A stretch of DNA of 64,000 bases, from NCBI RefSeq assembly GCF_900454835.1, contig NZ_UGTM01000002.1, positions 124,001-188,000 of the forward strand. The letters run 5' to 3'. Of this stretch, positions 27,838 through 36,216 are shown one piece after another. Both the position numbers and the translations under genes were made by a program. The stretch comes from Prevotella denticola (lineage in GTDB: Bacteria > Bacteroidota > Bacteroidia > Bacteroidales > Bacteroidaceae). The notes under the pieces are model-generated. The model was not told the DNA's origin. It saw only the letters and a list, made by a program, of their open reading frames with translations, and ran no database searches. Positions within the stretch are counted from its first letter, which is position 1; each line of letters opens with the position of its first letter.

Positions 27838-28128
27838 ATGAAACAGGTTGTATTTATTATTGCCCTATATGTTTTGATAAATATTCTATCATTATTATTC
27901 TATATATTTTCTTTTTCTAGTGATGGAAAAATAGATATTGGTTTACCTTTTATTTTTATCCATTTAACGAGTGCAAAATATGATTCCACTTTTCCATACA
28001 ATAAGTTACTTATAGAGCCTTTTTTATGGGATGTTGTTTTTTTATTTGCGATAGTCTGTTTATATTCGTGCTGTCTAAAATTTATCAAAAGGATTCGTGA
28101 TCGAGAGGAGCTTAAGAATGAAAAATAA
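27838..28128 (+). CDS. small membrane protein, candidate immunity protein for the metzincin tip
   Basis: 96 residues with two membrane helices (about 4-26 and 62-82), a central outward loop with charged residues, and a basic cytosolic end (KRIRDREELKNEK). It starts 6 bp after the toxin stop and is as AT-rich as the tip, the usual arrangement of an immunity gene. No family recognised. A membrane location would suit protection against a toxin arriving in the envelope. The immunity role is inferred from position only. Confidence 0.65.
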   Translation: MKQVVFIIALYVLINILSLLFYIFSFSSDGKIDIGLPFIFIHLTSAKYDSTFPYNKLLIEPFLWDVVFLFAIVCLYSCCLKFIKRIRDREELKNEK

Positions 28129-28130
28129 AT

Positions 28131-28240
28131 GATGACTTATGATGCGGCGAGATCCCACCTCTTCCTATTCCGAACAGAGAAGTTAAGCCCGTTTGCGCCG
28201 ATGGTACTGCAATGCAATGCGGGAGAGTAGGTAGCCGCCT
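28131..28240 (+). rRNA. 5S rRNA-like sequence, probably degenerate
   Basis: About 110 nt. Contains conserved 5S blocks in order: CCCACCTCTTCC, TTCCGAACAGAGAAGTTAAG, GCGCCGATGGTACTGC and GGGAGAGTAGGT. The 5' strand of helix I reads GATGACT where the 3' strand AGCCGCC would expect GGCGGCT, leaving A-C mismatches. Helix II also pairs poorly. No 16S or 23S is next to it; instead it starts 2 bp after the membrane-protein gene. It is followed by a good terminator. Either a decayed 5S copy or the tail of a lost rRNA operon. Confidence 0.7.
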
Positions 28241-28250
28241 TCTTTTATAG

Positions 28251-28287
28251 AGAGCTTTGAAGAGAAATCTTCGAGGCTCTTTTTTTG
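28251..28287 (+). terminator. rho-independent terminator after the 5S-like sequence
   Basis: Arms 28251-28263 and 28268-28280 (AGAGCTTTGAAGA / TCTTCGAGGCTCT, with mismatches), GAAA loop, then a run of T. It could also end the toxin operon transcript. Confidence 0.8.
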
Positions 28288-28854
28288 TTTTATCTTTGGA
28301 TGAATCCCGTCAGCCGGCTTATATCCTACCTGCAATCCCTCTCCCTCAAATCCTTGCCTTATCCTTATTCCTAACCCGATCATAACCAACTCATCCAAAT
28401 ATACGGCACATGCAAATATATAAGTCATCCAAATATACAACTCATCCAACACATCCAATCAACTTGCAGTCTTTATATTTACTCTAATACCATATTTTTT
28501 TGTTTTTCATTTGCTGTCACTTTTAACACTTTGCATAATCGATTTGTTGTCAACGCATTGTAATGTGTGAGATGGTGACAAGAGTGACAGGAAAGTTAAA
28601 GGCACTCCATTTTTATGGTTTGAACCTATGAACAGGTGCAGGTACAATTTAAAATGAAATACATCAGCTTTGTGGTTTTATTCTAGCAAAGGGCATTGTA
28701 TAGCTATTACTGCTTTTCTTCTTTGTACGGATACATTTACAAAATAAAGTTGTATATTTGCCTTAAAATAACACATGACATAGGAGTCTGCGGACATTAG
28801 GTCTTACGGTGGAGGAGGTGTTGTGGTGTAGGAGATATAGATCTTTTTTGTGCT
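28288..28854. other. intergenic stretch with an 88-bp inverted-repeat element
   Basis: No gene supported. Holds repeat 28508-28594 and a -7-like TATATTTG at 28753-28760 without a matching -33 element, about 100 bp before the second RHS module. Confidence 0.55.
28508..28594. repeat. 88-bp inverted-repeat-flanked element, copy 1
   Basis: Begins CATTTGCTGTCACTTTTAAC and ends AGAGTGACAGGAAA. The ends are imperfect inverted repeats (CTGTCACT ... AGTGACAG). Aligns with 40714-40801. Layout resembles a miniature mobile element or a large hairpin. Confidence 0.7.
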
Positions 28855-29679
28855 GTGATGAGAGTCACAGTAGGGACTGATGTCTCTCATATTTATGTTC
28901 TAACTTCACCACAAACACTATTCTTACGTTCTAAACTCTTAGTTGATGAGCACAGTTGCTCTGAAGACCTACCGTATAAGTTCAATGGTAAACAGCTCGA
29001 TGATGAGACTGGCTTGTACTATTACGGAGCCAGGTACATGGATCCCGAAATCTCCATGTGGTTGGGGGTAGATCCTATGATAGAGAAATATCCAGAAATC
29101 AGTCCATACATTTATTGTCATAATAATCCTATTGTCCTAATTGACCCAGATGGGAGACAATCCAAAGTACCACCGACAATTATTCAAATAATAGATTATG
29201 GTACAAAAAATAGTAAAAAATTCTCATCTTTAATGAAAGCTGCAAATGTAAATAAAGCAAATATTAATAGTGTTATTCGCTTTGGAAATGAGGCTAGTAC
29301 GGATCCTATTACGGGGCATATCCAAATAACGAAGGATAAAAGAGTAAAATTCCAAGTTATAAAATTAACACACGAATTATCTAATAGGGCAAATAAAGCT
29401 AAGCTTGCAAAAGCTACAAATGATGTTGCAAATAAGAAAATATCTCCAGAAGTTTATGCTAAGAAGATAATGGAGACAGAACTTGATGGTCAGATAAACC
29501 AAATAAAGGTTGCGGCTGATATTGGGTTTCAATATCCAGGAGAAGAAAATAAAAGAATTAATTCCTTAATTCAAAATTATTCTAAAAATAAAAATATAAA
29601 CTTACGGAAGATATTATCTCCCAATACCTCACTCAGAAAAGATTATATCAAACAAGGTAAAGCAGTACGAAAACAATAA
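28855..29679 (+). CDS. orphan RHS core fragment with a distinct C-terminal toxin-like tip
   Basis: 274 residues from a GTG at 28855 (ATG at 28858). RHS similarity begins only at 28938 (LLVDEHS), and just the end of the core is kept: DLPYKFNGKQLDDETGLYYY then GVDPMIEKY. The tip (about residues 100-274) is AT-rich, lysine-rich and unlike the first tip. It contains THELSNRANKAK, a HE-containing helix without the second His of a HExxH site, so protease function is not claimed. The first 28 residues are unrelated to RHS. Possibly expressed, more likely a silent tip store; followed 9 bp later by a lipoprotein. Confidence 0.7.
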   Translation: MMRVTVGTDVSHIYVLTSPQTLFLRSKLLVDEHSCSEDLPYKFNGKQLDDETGLYYYGARYMDPEISMWLGVDPMIEKYPEISPYIYCHNNPIVLIDPDGRQSKVPPTIIQIIDYGTKNSKKFSSLMKAANVNKANINSVIRFGNEASTDPITGHIQITKDKRVKFQVIKLTHELSNRANKAKLAKATNDVANKKISPEVYAKKIMETELDGQINQIKVAADIGFQYPGEENKRINSLIQNYSKNKNINLRKILSPNTSLRKDYIKQGKAVRKQ

Positions 29680-29688
29680 AAAATAGAT

Positions 29689-30105
29689 ATGAAAAGATTT
29701 GGCTTACTATTGATTGGCGTAATGCTTGTTATTACAACTAACTGTAATAATCAGCAGTTAAATAACAGATATTCATCGAATAACTTATCATTTATAAAGA
29801 ATGATAAACTTCATTATAATATCCTCTTAGTCGCATGTGACACCTGTGTTCCTATTATAAATAAGGGCTATAGAGTGCGTGTTAAGCTGACAGATAAACA
29901 GAAAAGTATCGTTAAGAAAATAAAAAAGGAAATGTGGAGGCACTTATTATCTGATAAGAAGACCGATTTTGCAGCAAATCTGATCCTCTATGATATTTAT
30001 GATAAAGATGCTATTCTACTCTTTGGATTAGGCAACAATATAAGAGATTGGAGGAAAAATCTAAAACGGGATGATACATTGTTTTGGTTGAAGAAATTAA
30101 AATGA
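29689..30105 (+). CDS. small lipoprotein, candidate immunity protein for module 2
   Basis: 138 residues. Signal ends in ITTNC (about Cys19), predicting lipid anchoring. The remainder is hydrophilic and basic with two Cys (ACDTC). It sits 9 bp behind the module 2 tip and is equally AT-rich. No family recognised. Lipoprotein immunity proteins are known for toxins entering through the envelope; here the role rests on position. Confidence 0.6.
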   Translation: MKRFGLLLIGVMLVITTNCNNQQLNNRYSSNNLSFIKNDKLHYNILLVACDTCVPIINKGYRVRVKLTDKQKSIVKKIKKEMWRHLLSDKKTDFAANLILYDIYDKDAILLFGLGNNIRDWRKNLKRDDTLFWLKKLK

Positions 30106-30233
30106 ATTCGTATTGGTCATCAAATATAAAGCGTTATGAGGAATATTATATTCATTTTATCGATGCTTCTCATAAGAGCGGGACACTCCTAAAGCAGATA
30201 CGAGCAATGGTAGGCTTTGGACAAAGAAAGTGA
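30102..30233 (+). CDS. 43-residue open frame overlapping the lipoprotein stop
   Basis: ATG at 30102 overlaps the TGA of the lipoprotein gene (ATGA arrangement), and the frame ends at 30233. The product begins MNSYWSSNIKRYEEYY and ends GFGQRK. The overlap suggests translational coupling, but the frame may also be a scrap of a lost module. No family recognised. Confidence 0.4.
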   Translation: MNSYWSSNIKRYEEYYIHFIDASHKSGTLLKQIRAMVGFGQRK

Positions 30234-30248
30234 ATTAATAAAAAAATA

Positions 30249-30290
30249 CTTATCAATGGAGTATAGCATATATTGCTCCATTGATAAGTT
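30249..30290. terminator. perfect 14-bp hairpin between modules
   Basis: ACTTATCAATGGAG and CTCCATTGATAAGT are perfect arms around a 14-nt AT loop. A-rich sequence on the left gives a T-run for minus-strand transcripts, and the right side has AAAGTTTTG. Likely a bidirectional transcription barrier. Confidence 0.6.
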
Positions 30291-30313
30291 AAAGTTTTGA
30301 TTTCCTCTATTAG

Positions 30314-30661
30314 ATGATAAAGACAGGGAGAGTTATAAATAAAGAAGAAATGTCTGTGAAGTCCATCATAGCAGAAACTCTTATAAGCAAAGGTGTTGGA
30401 CATATCCTCCCGTCAAGCTATCTAAAAAAGGCAACAACAGAGGCTAGGCATAACTATAGTGTTGCTTTACATAAATTAGAAAAATTACAGTCACGTAGAA
30501 CTCCTAACATGAAATTAATTAGAAATGCTAAATCAGCAATGAGAGAAGCGAGAGCATTATATGGGACTTTGGTCTCATTTACAACAGGGGTAGAGACGGT
30601 AAAAAAAGAAGTTGGAAAGAAAGTACAATCACAATTACCTAAAGATTATGGTGGTCAATAA
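30314..30661 (+). CDS. toxin-tip-like remnant without RHS core
   Basis: 115 residues (a second possible start at 30350). Helical and basic, with GHILPSSYLKKATTEARHNY in the middle and the ending KKVQSQLPKDYGGQ. A TAG codon directly precedes the ATG, so it is not continuous with an upstream module. It has the AT-rich base composition of the other tips, and its stop is 1 bp before a small membrane protein gene, the same toxin-then-immunity layout. Probably the end of a tip whose RHS part was lost. No family recognised. Confidence 0.5.
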   Translation: MIKTGRVINKEEMSVKSIIAETLISKGVGHILPSSYLKKATTEARHNYSVALHKLEKLQSRRTPNMKLIRNAKSAMREARALYGTLVSFTTGVETVKKEVGKKVQSQLPKDYGGQ

Positions 30662-30662
30662 A

Positions 30663-31061
30663 ATGGAATACAAACAAGTTCGTAGATATCTTCTATTGAT
30701 GATCTCTGGCTGTATTATATATTTATTCTACAGTATTATAGTTGTTTATTACGATACTCAAGCAATAAAATCGGGTCCAATTAAGTCATATAAAATAGTG
30801 TCAGAACATAGTGGTGCTATAAATATAACTTCCTATATCATTGTACGTTATATGGGTAAGGAATATACTGTCACTGTAAGTAGGAAGGATATAAATGAAG
30901 GGAATCTAAATAAAATTTTATACCATAATAAATGGAATGATACACTTTTTTATGATGAAAAAGAGGATATATATGTTAGATTGGGAATCCTTTCATTAGG
31001 CTTACTCTCAGTACTTTGCATGAGATCCTACATGAAAGGCTATCATGGAAGTAAGGAATGA
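30663..31061 (+). CDS. small membrane protein, candidate immunity protein
   Basis: 132 residues from the ATG at 30663; an earlier in-frame ATG at 30612 would overlap the preceding gene. It has an N-terminal membrane helix (about 8-30), an extramembrane beta-rich domain with VRYMGKEYTVTVSRKD, and a second helix near the C-terminus (YVRLGILSLGLLSVLCM). It follows the 30314 frame by one base and is followed directly by the next RHS fragment (from 31081). Immunity role inferred from position. Confidence 0.55.
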   Translation: MEYKQVRRYLLLMISGCIIYLFYSIIVVYYDTQAIKSGPIKSYKIVSEHSGAINITSYIIVRYMGKEYTVTVSRKDINEGNLNKILYHNKWNDTLFYDEKEDIYVRLGILSLGLLSVLCMRSYMKGYHGSKE

Positions 31062-31070
31062 AGCTTATTT

Positions 31071-33140
31071 TTGTCTTTTTGTCTTGCCCTCGTTGAGGAT
31101 GCGAGTGGCGGTGAAGCCTACTACTACGGTCGACAGGGTGAGGTGACGAAGACCGTCCGTACGGTGATGGCGAGTGTGGCGGATATTAGGACTTATGTCT
31201 ATGGTGCTACGTATGATAGCTGGAACCGTGTGCAGACGATGACTTATCCTGATGGTGAAGTGGTGACCTATCACTACAATGCTGCCGGACAGGTTGAGCG
31301 TCTTACGAGCAATAAACAGGGACGTCAGAGCGTTATTGTTGATAGGATAGGTTACGATAAGGAGGGTCATACGGTCTATACGAAACTCGGTAATGGCACG
31401 GAGGCCACCTATGCCTACGACAAGCAGCGTGACCGTCTGCAGGTGATGAACCTTACAGCGGATGGTCAGACTGTGATGGAAAACAGGTATCGTTATGATG
31501 CTGTGGATAATATCCTCGGTATTACGAATGCTGCCAACCCAACGTCGCTGATGAAACTCAACAAGGCGAAGCTGGGAGGAAGGAGTTCGCATACGTATGT
31601 GTATGACGAGCTGAACCGCCTTGTCCACGCAAGCGGTAAGGCTAAGCGTGCATCGTATGATATGGTGATGTCGTTCGGACGGATGAGTGAACCACTGACA
31701 AAAGTTCAGAAGGTGGACTCAACGACAACTGCTAAGTCTTATAACTTCGCTTATAAGTATGAGGACAGTAACCACCCGACAGCTCCAACGCAGATTGGTC
31801 ACGATCATTACACATACGATGCCAACGGTAATCCAACGCTGGTAACGAACGACTCTACGAACACTACTCGAGAGATGTACTGGGATGAAGACAATCGCCT
31901 GATGGTACTCTCTGATAATGGCAAGACGAGTCGTTACACTTACAATGCTGCTGGTGAACGCATCATGAAGAGTTACGGTACGATGGAGGGCGTGTATATC
32001 AATGGTGCACCACAGGGTATTACTTTCCACGAGACGGACAACTTCACGCTTTATCCTGCAAGTATCCTCTCTGTAAACAAGAATCGCTTTACAAAGCATT
32101 ACTTCATTGGTGACAAACGAGTTGCTTCAAGGATAGGAACGGGTCTGTTCAACAACGTCTATGGACGCAATGGATCATACGTAACCGCTGGTCAGCAGGA
32201 TTATGCTGAACGCATGAATCAGATTCAGAAGCAGAAAGAAGCGTACTATAAACAGCAGGGCATTGCTCCTGGTGTACCTACAATGAAGGGTGCGTATGGT
32301 GACCCCGAGAATACAAAACGAGGATATAACTCTATCATTGACACACTCGGCAACCACGATGTGCCACAGGGTTGGATTCAGACACCACATCCTAACACGA
32401 CACCAGGCACCAACCCTGGTCCACCCGTAAGCTGGAATGACCCGAGCAACCCTGATGACCCTCAAGCTGGATATGGTTATATTCTTAATGACACTACAAA
32501 GGAAGAGACCTTCTTCTATCACAGTGACCACCTCGGCAGTACGTCTTACATCACAGATGACCATGCCAACATTACACAGTATGATGCCTACTTACCATAC
32601 GGTGAACTTCTCGTTGACGAGCATAGCAGTAGTGAAGAATTGCCATATAAGTTCAATGGCAAACAGTTTGATGATGAGACTGGTCTATACTATTACGGTG
32701 CAAGGTATATGAACCCAGTCACGAGTCTGTGGTATGGGGGGGATCCGTTGGCGGAAAAGTATGCTAATATATGTTCTTACACTTATTGCCATGATAATCC
32801 TATTAGGCTTATAGATCCTACTGGATTATACGATGAAGATACAGCTAAGAAAGTGGCCTCAGAAAGAGGTGCACAATACCACAAAGATAACGAAAGTGGG
32901 GAATGGTTTGTCGCTATGGACGAGACAAGAACAAAGGCATATACAACAGGTGGAACGTTAACAAGGGATTTTGGACCCAAGAAGTTACCAATAGCTGACA
33001 ATATGATAGTTAATGATTTTTCAACCCCCATAGCAGGTCTCGCCGATATTGCAGCATATAAAAGGACAAAGGATATTTCTAAAATGTACAATTCCATGTT
33101 TACTCAATATTTATATAATGGAAGATTGACGCGCAAATAG
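31071..33140 (+). CDS. orphan RHS module 3, start-less RHS part plus first part of a new tip
   Basis: 689 residues if the TTG at 31071 is used; there is no ATG at the beginning. Similarity to the main gene starts at 31081 (matching 25395) and continues to the end of the core, where the text reads WYGGDPLAEKY (Gly for the usual Val). The tip then begins DPTGLYDEDTAKKVASERG. The frame stops at 33138-33140, but the tip probably continues in another frame to 33529. Lacking a start codon and promoter, it looks like a silent module available for recombination with the expressed gene. Confidence 0.75.
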   Translation: MSFCLALVEDASGGEAYYYGRQGEVTKTVRTVMASVADIRTYVYGATYDSWNRVQTMTYPDGEVVTYHYNAAGQVERLTSNKQGRQSVIVDRIGYDKEGHTVYTKLGNGTEATYAYDKQRDRLQVMNLTADGQTVMENRYRYDAVDNILGITNAANPTSLMKLNKAKLGGRSSHTYVYDELNRLVHASGKAKRASYDMVMSFGRMSEPLTKVQKVDSTTTAKSYNFAYKYEDSNHPTAPTQIGHDHYTYDANGNPTLVTNDSTNTTREMYWDEDNRLMVLSDNGKTSRYTYNAAGERIMKSYGTMEGVYINGAPQGITFHETDNFTLYPASILSVNKNRFTKHYFIGDKRVASRIGTGLFNNVYGRNGSYVTAGQQDYAERMNQIQKQKEAYYKQQGIAPGVPTMKGAYGDPENTKRGYNSIIDTLGNHDVPQGWIQTPHPNTTPGTNPGPPVSWNDPSNPDDPQAGYGYILNDTTKEETFFYHSDHLGSTSYITDDHANITQYDAYLPYGELLVDEHSSSEELPYKFNGKQFDDETGLYYYGARYMNPVTSLWYGGDPLAEKYANICSYTYCHDNPIRLIDPTGLYDEDTAKKVASERGAQYHKDNESGEWFVAMDETRTKAYTTGGTLTRDFGPKKLPIADNMIVNDFSTPIAGLADIAAYKRTKDISKMYNSMFTQYLYNGRLTRK

Positions 33141-33529
33141 ATCAGACAGGCAAAATATGGAGAAACGCAAACACTTCCCAGCTTGTCAATCAAACTTTAA
33201 ATAAGAAGCTCCCAATGTTTACAAGGTATTCTAACATCTTTGGACGGGCTGCAGCGGTACTTACAACATTAGATATTGGAGGAAGTATTTATAAGGGTAT
33301 CACTTCTAGTACTATCCAAGATCAATCATACTATCTAACAGAAGGGGCTCTAAAAACGCCTTCATATATCCCCTATTTTGGTACTTTATGGGGATTAGGC
33401 TTTGACCACGCTGTTCGTCCAACTTGGGAAAATGGTGCTAAGAATATAGACAATGCTATAAAACATGGAGCTGATCCTGCTATTATTTTTATTATACCAG
33501 GACTAGGATATGTTCCTTCTACAAAATAA
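33119..33529 (+). pseudogene. second, frameshifted part of the module 3 tip
   Basis: Open in the +2 frame relative to module 3 from just after a TAA at 33116-33118 through 33529. The first ATG is at 33215, giving 104 residues (starts MFTRYSNIFGRAAAVL). The joined sequence reads as one protein: hydrophobic DIGGSIYKG, then FDHAVRPTWENGAKNID, ending GLGYVPSTK. A single frame change between about 33119 and 33137 would restore one long tip. Whether this is a mutation, a sequencing error or programmed slippage cannot be decided here. Confidence 0.6.
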
Positions 33530-33537
33530 GCGTTATT

Positions 33538-33828
33538 ATGGAATATTCATATTTTATAAAGAGAAATATCAAGTTTTTTAATAATAATGGATATACTCTA
33601 TATCCGAATGGGAATCAAGTGTATAAACGAATAGGTGATTATGATGTTCTAATCACAGATTATACAGGGAAAAAACTATCATTAGATCTTCTGATCATCT
33701 TCGAACTTTGGATAAAAAATAATATAACAGATGTGCTTATCTTTAGAAAAATGTATAAGAGGACCTTTTTTTGTCCTAAAATGGAAAAGATTGATAAAAA
33801 AATAGCAAAGATAATAGAAGAAGTTTAG
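33538..33828 (+). CDS. small cytosolic protein, candidate immunity protein for module 3
   Basis: 96 residues, no signal or membrane segment. Aromatic- and lysine-rich (MEYSYFIKRNIKFFNNNGY) with a C-terminal helix KKIAKIIEEV. It starts 8 bp after the tip's stop, and the next RHS fragment begins about 65 bp after its own stop. A cytosolic immunity protein would imply a cytosol-acting toxin. No family recognised; role from position. Confidence 0.55.
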   Translation: MEYSYFIKRNIKFFNNNGYTLYPNGNQVYKRIGDYDVLITDYTGKKLSLDLLIIFELWIKNNITDVLIFRKMYKRTFFCPKMEKIDKKIAKIIEEV

Positions 33829-33915
33829 TCTTCGAACCATATGTACAGCATGTACAGCTGATAAATAAGATTTTGCACCCTATACCTATAATGTACCTAT
33901 GACAGCTGGAACCGG

Positions 33916-36216
33916 GTGCAGACAATGACTTATCCTGATGGTGAAGTGGTTACCTATCACTACAATGCTGCCGGACAGGTTGAGAGTCTTACGAGCAATA
34001 AACAGGGACGTCAGAGCGTTATTGTTGACAGGATAGGTTACGATAAGGAGGGGCATACGGTCTATACGAAACTTGGTAACGGCACGGAGACAACCTATAC
34101 CTACGACAAGCAGCGTGAACGCCTGCAGGTGATGAACCTTACAGCGGACGGTCAGACTGTGATGGAAAACAGGTATCGTTATGATGCTGTGGATAATATC
34201 CTCGGTATTACGAATGCTGCCGACCCAACGTCGCTTACAAAACTCAATAGGGCGAAGCTGGGAGGAAGGAGTTCGCATACGTATGAGTATGACGAGCTGA
34301 ACCGCCTTGTTCATGCAAGCGGTAAAGCAAAGCGTGCATCGTATGATATGGTGATGTCGTTCGGACGGATGAGTGAACCACTGACAAAAGTTCAGAAGGT
34401 GGACTCAACGACAACTGCTAAGTCTTATAACTTTGCTTATAAGTATGAGGACAGTAACCACCCGACAGCTCCAACGCAGATTGGTCACGACCATTACACA
34501 TACGATGCCAACGGTAATCCAACACTGGTAACGAACGACTCTACGAACACTACCCGTGAGATGTACTGGGACGAAGACAATCGCCTGATGGTACTCTCTG
34601 ATAATGGCAAGACGAGTCGTTATACTTACAATGCTGCTGGCGAACGCATCGTGAAGAGTTACGGTACGATGGAAGGTGTGTATATCAATGGTGCACCACA
34701 AGGCATCACGTTCCACGAGACGGAAAACTTCACGCTTTATCCTGCAAGTATCCTCTCTGTCAACAAGAATCGCTTTACGAAACATTACTTCCTTGGTGAC
34801 AAACGAGTTGCTTCAAGGATAGGAACGGGTCTGTTCAATAACGTCTATGGGCGTAACGGCTCATATGTAACCGCTGGTCAGCAGGACTATGCTGAACGCA
34901 TGAATCAGATTCAGAAGCAGAAAGAGGCATACTATAAGCAGCAGGGCATTGCTCCTGGTGTACCTACAATGAAGGGTGCGTATGGTGACCCGGAGAACAC
35001 GCACATCGGCTACAACTCCATCATCAGGGAGCTGGGCAACCACGACGTGCCGCAGGGATGGGTACAGACACCACGCCCCAACACTACGCCGGACACCAAC
35101 GCCGGCCCTCCTGTCTCCTGGAATGACCCGAGTAACCCTGATGATCCACAGGCAGGTTACGGCTACATTGCCAACGACACCACCAAGGAAGAGACTTTCT
35201 TCTATCATTCTGACCATTTGGGCAGCACGTCTTACATCACAGACGATAAAGCCAATATCACCCAATACGATGCCTACCTGCCCTATGGCGAACTCCTCGT
35301 TGACGAGCACTCATCATCTGAAGACTTACCTTACAAGTTTAACGGCAAACAATTTGATGACGAAACAGGTCTATACTATTACGGTGCAAGGTATATGAAT
35401 CCTGTGGCAAGTATTTGGTATGGGGTGGATCCGTTAGCGGAGAAATTTGTTGATTGTAGTGGATATGAATATTGTCTGGGGAATCCAATTAAATTGATAG
35501 ATGAAAACGGACTCTATCCAACTTCCGTGCTAAAATTACATAAAACAGGTTGGTGGATCTTTTCTCGCAGTTATTACACTTTTACGCCTCCTGCAGCCCA
35601 CCTGCTTTCTCTAGTTTCTGGTATTAATGAAAAGCATATTAAAGGAATGAGTATTTATGAAAGGAGCCTGTCACATCCTTGGCCGTATTACGACTTTCTT
35701 GATAAAACTGATTTTGGAGGTGTAACATTGCCACATGGCAACTCATTTGAGACTACTTATACTAGTAATCTGTTTGATGATGAAAAATTTGGACAAAGTG
35801 TTATGGATTGGTTAGCCATAGCAAGCCATGAAGTTGGTCACATTAAACATATCATACAAAGTAATAAGTTGGAAGATCAAATCTATTTAACTTTATTGAA
35901 AGCAAGAGAAAATTCAAATGGGAGGGCTATCGTTCCGAGTAAAGATGAATATCGCCTCCAGTATTATGTAGGAATGTTTGCAGATTCATATATTAAGGCC
36001 GGTTCTCATGATGGCTCTACTTTAGAACATGAAGCGGAAAGAGGACGTGCTATCTTTTATGACTTCAGTAAATTCTTAAGTAAAAATAAAAAGTATGGAT
36101 CTGGTTTTTTAAGAAATCTTTTCCATTCAAAAAGATCAGACTCATATAAAATAGGAATAATTGATAAAATATGGAAAGAATATGTTGAGTATCGTAAAGA
36201 AAATGATAAGAAATAA
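33916..36216 (+). CDS. orphan RHS module 4 with HExxH metallopeptidase tip
   Basis: 766 residues from a GTG that is simply the Val codon of RVQTM, so not a true start. RHS similarity begins near 33893, right after a TAA. From about 34989 to 35430 the sequence switches to a more GC-rich, diverged version of the same protein text (RELGNHDVPQGWVQTPRPN). After GVDPLAEKF comes an AT-rich tip containing ASHEVGHIKHII (His638, Glu639, His642) and a later EHEAERGRA, consistent with a zincin protease. The lipoprotein gene overlaps its end. Probably silent. Confidence 0.75.
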   Translation: MQTMTYPDGEVVTYHYNAAGQVESLTSNKQGRQSVIVDRIGYDKEGHTVYTKLGNGTETTYTYDKQRERLQVMNLTADGQTVMENRYRYDAVDNILGITNAADPTSLTKLNRAKLGGRSSHTYEYDELNRLVHASGKAKRASYDMVMSFGRMSEPLTKVQKVDSTTTAKSYNFAYKYEDSNHPTAPTQIGHDHYTYDANGNPTLVTNDSTNTTREMYWDEDNRLMVLSDNGKTSRYTYNAAGERIVKSYGTMEGVYINGAPQGITFHETENFTLYPASILSVNKNRFTKHYFLGDKRVASRIGTGLFNNVYGRNGSYVTAGQQDYAERMNQIQKQKEAYYKQQGIAPGVPTMKGAYGDPENTHIGYNSIIRELGNHDVPQGWVQTPRPNTTPDTNAGPPVSWNDPSNPDDPQAGYGYIANDTTKEETFFYHSDHLGSTSYITDDKANITQYDAYLPYGELLVDEHSSSEDLPYKFNGKQFDDETGLYYYGARYMNPVASIWYGVDPLAEKFVDCSGYEYCLGNPIKLIDENGLYPTSVLKLHKTGWWIFSRSYYTFTPPAAHLLSLVSGINEKHIKGMSIYERSLSHPWPYYDFLDKTDFGGVTLPHGNSFETTYTSNLFDDEKFGQSVMDWLAIASHEVGHIKHIIQSNKLEDQIYLTLLKARENSNGRAIVPSKDEYRLQYYVGMFADSYIKAGSHDGSTLEHEAERGRAIFYDFSKFLSKNKKYGSGFLRNLFHSKRSDSYKIGIIDKIWKEYVEYRKENDKK

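Noticed and set aside
28860..28937. N-terminal 27 residues of module 2 as a signal peptide
   Set aside because: The segment is not hydrophobic enough and has no cleavage site; likely non-native sequence fused to the RHS fragment.
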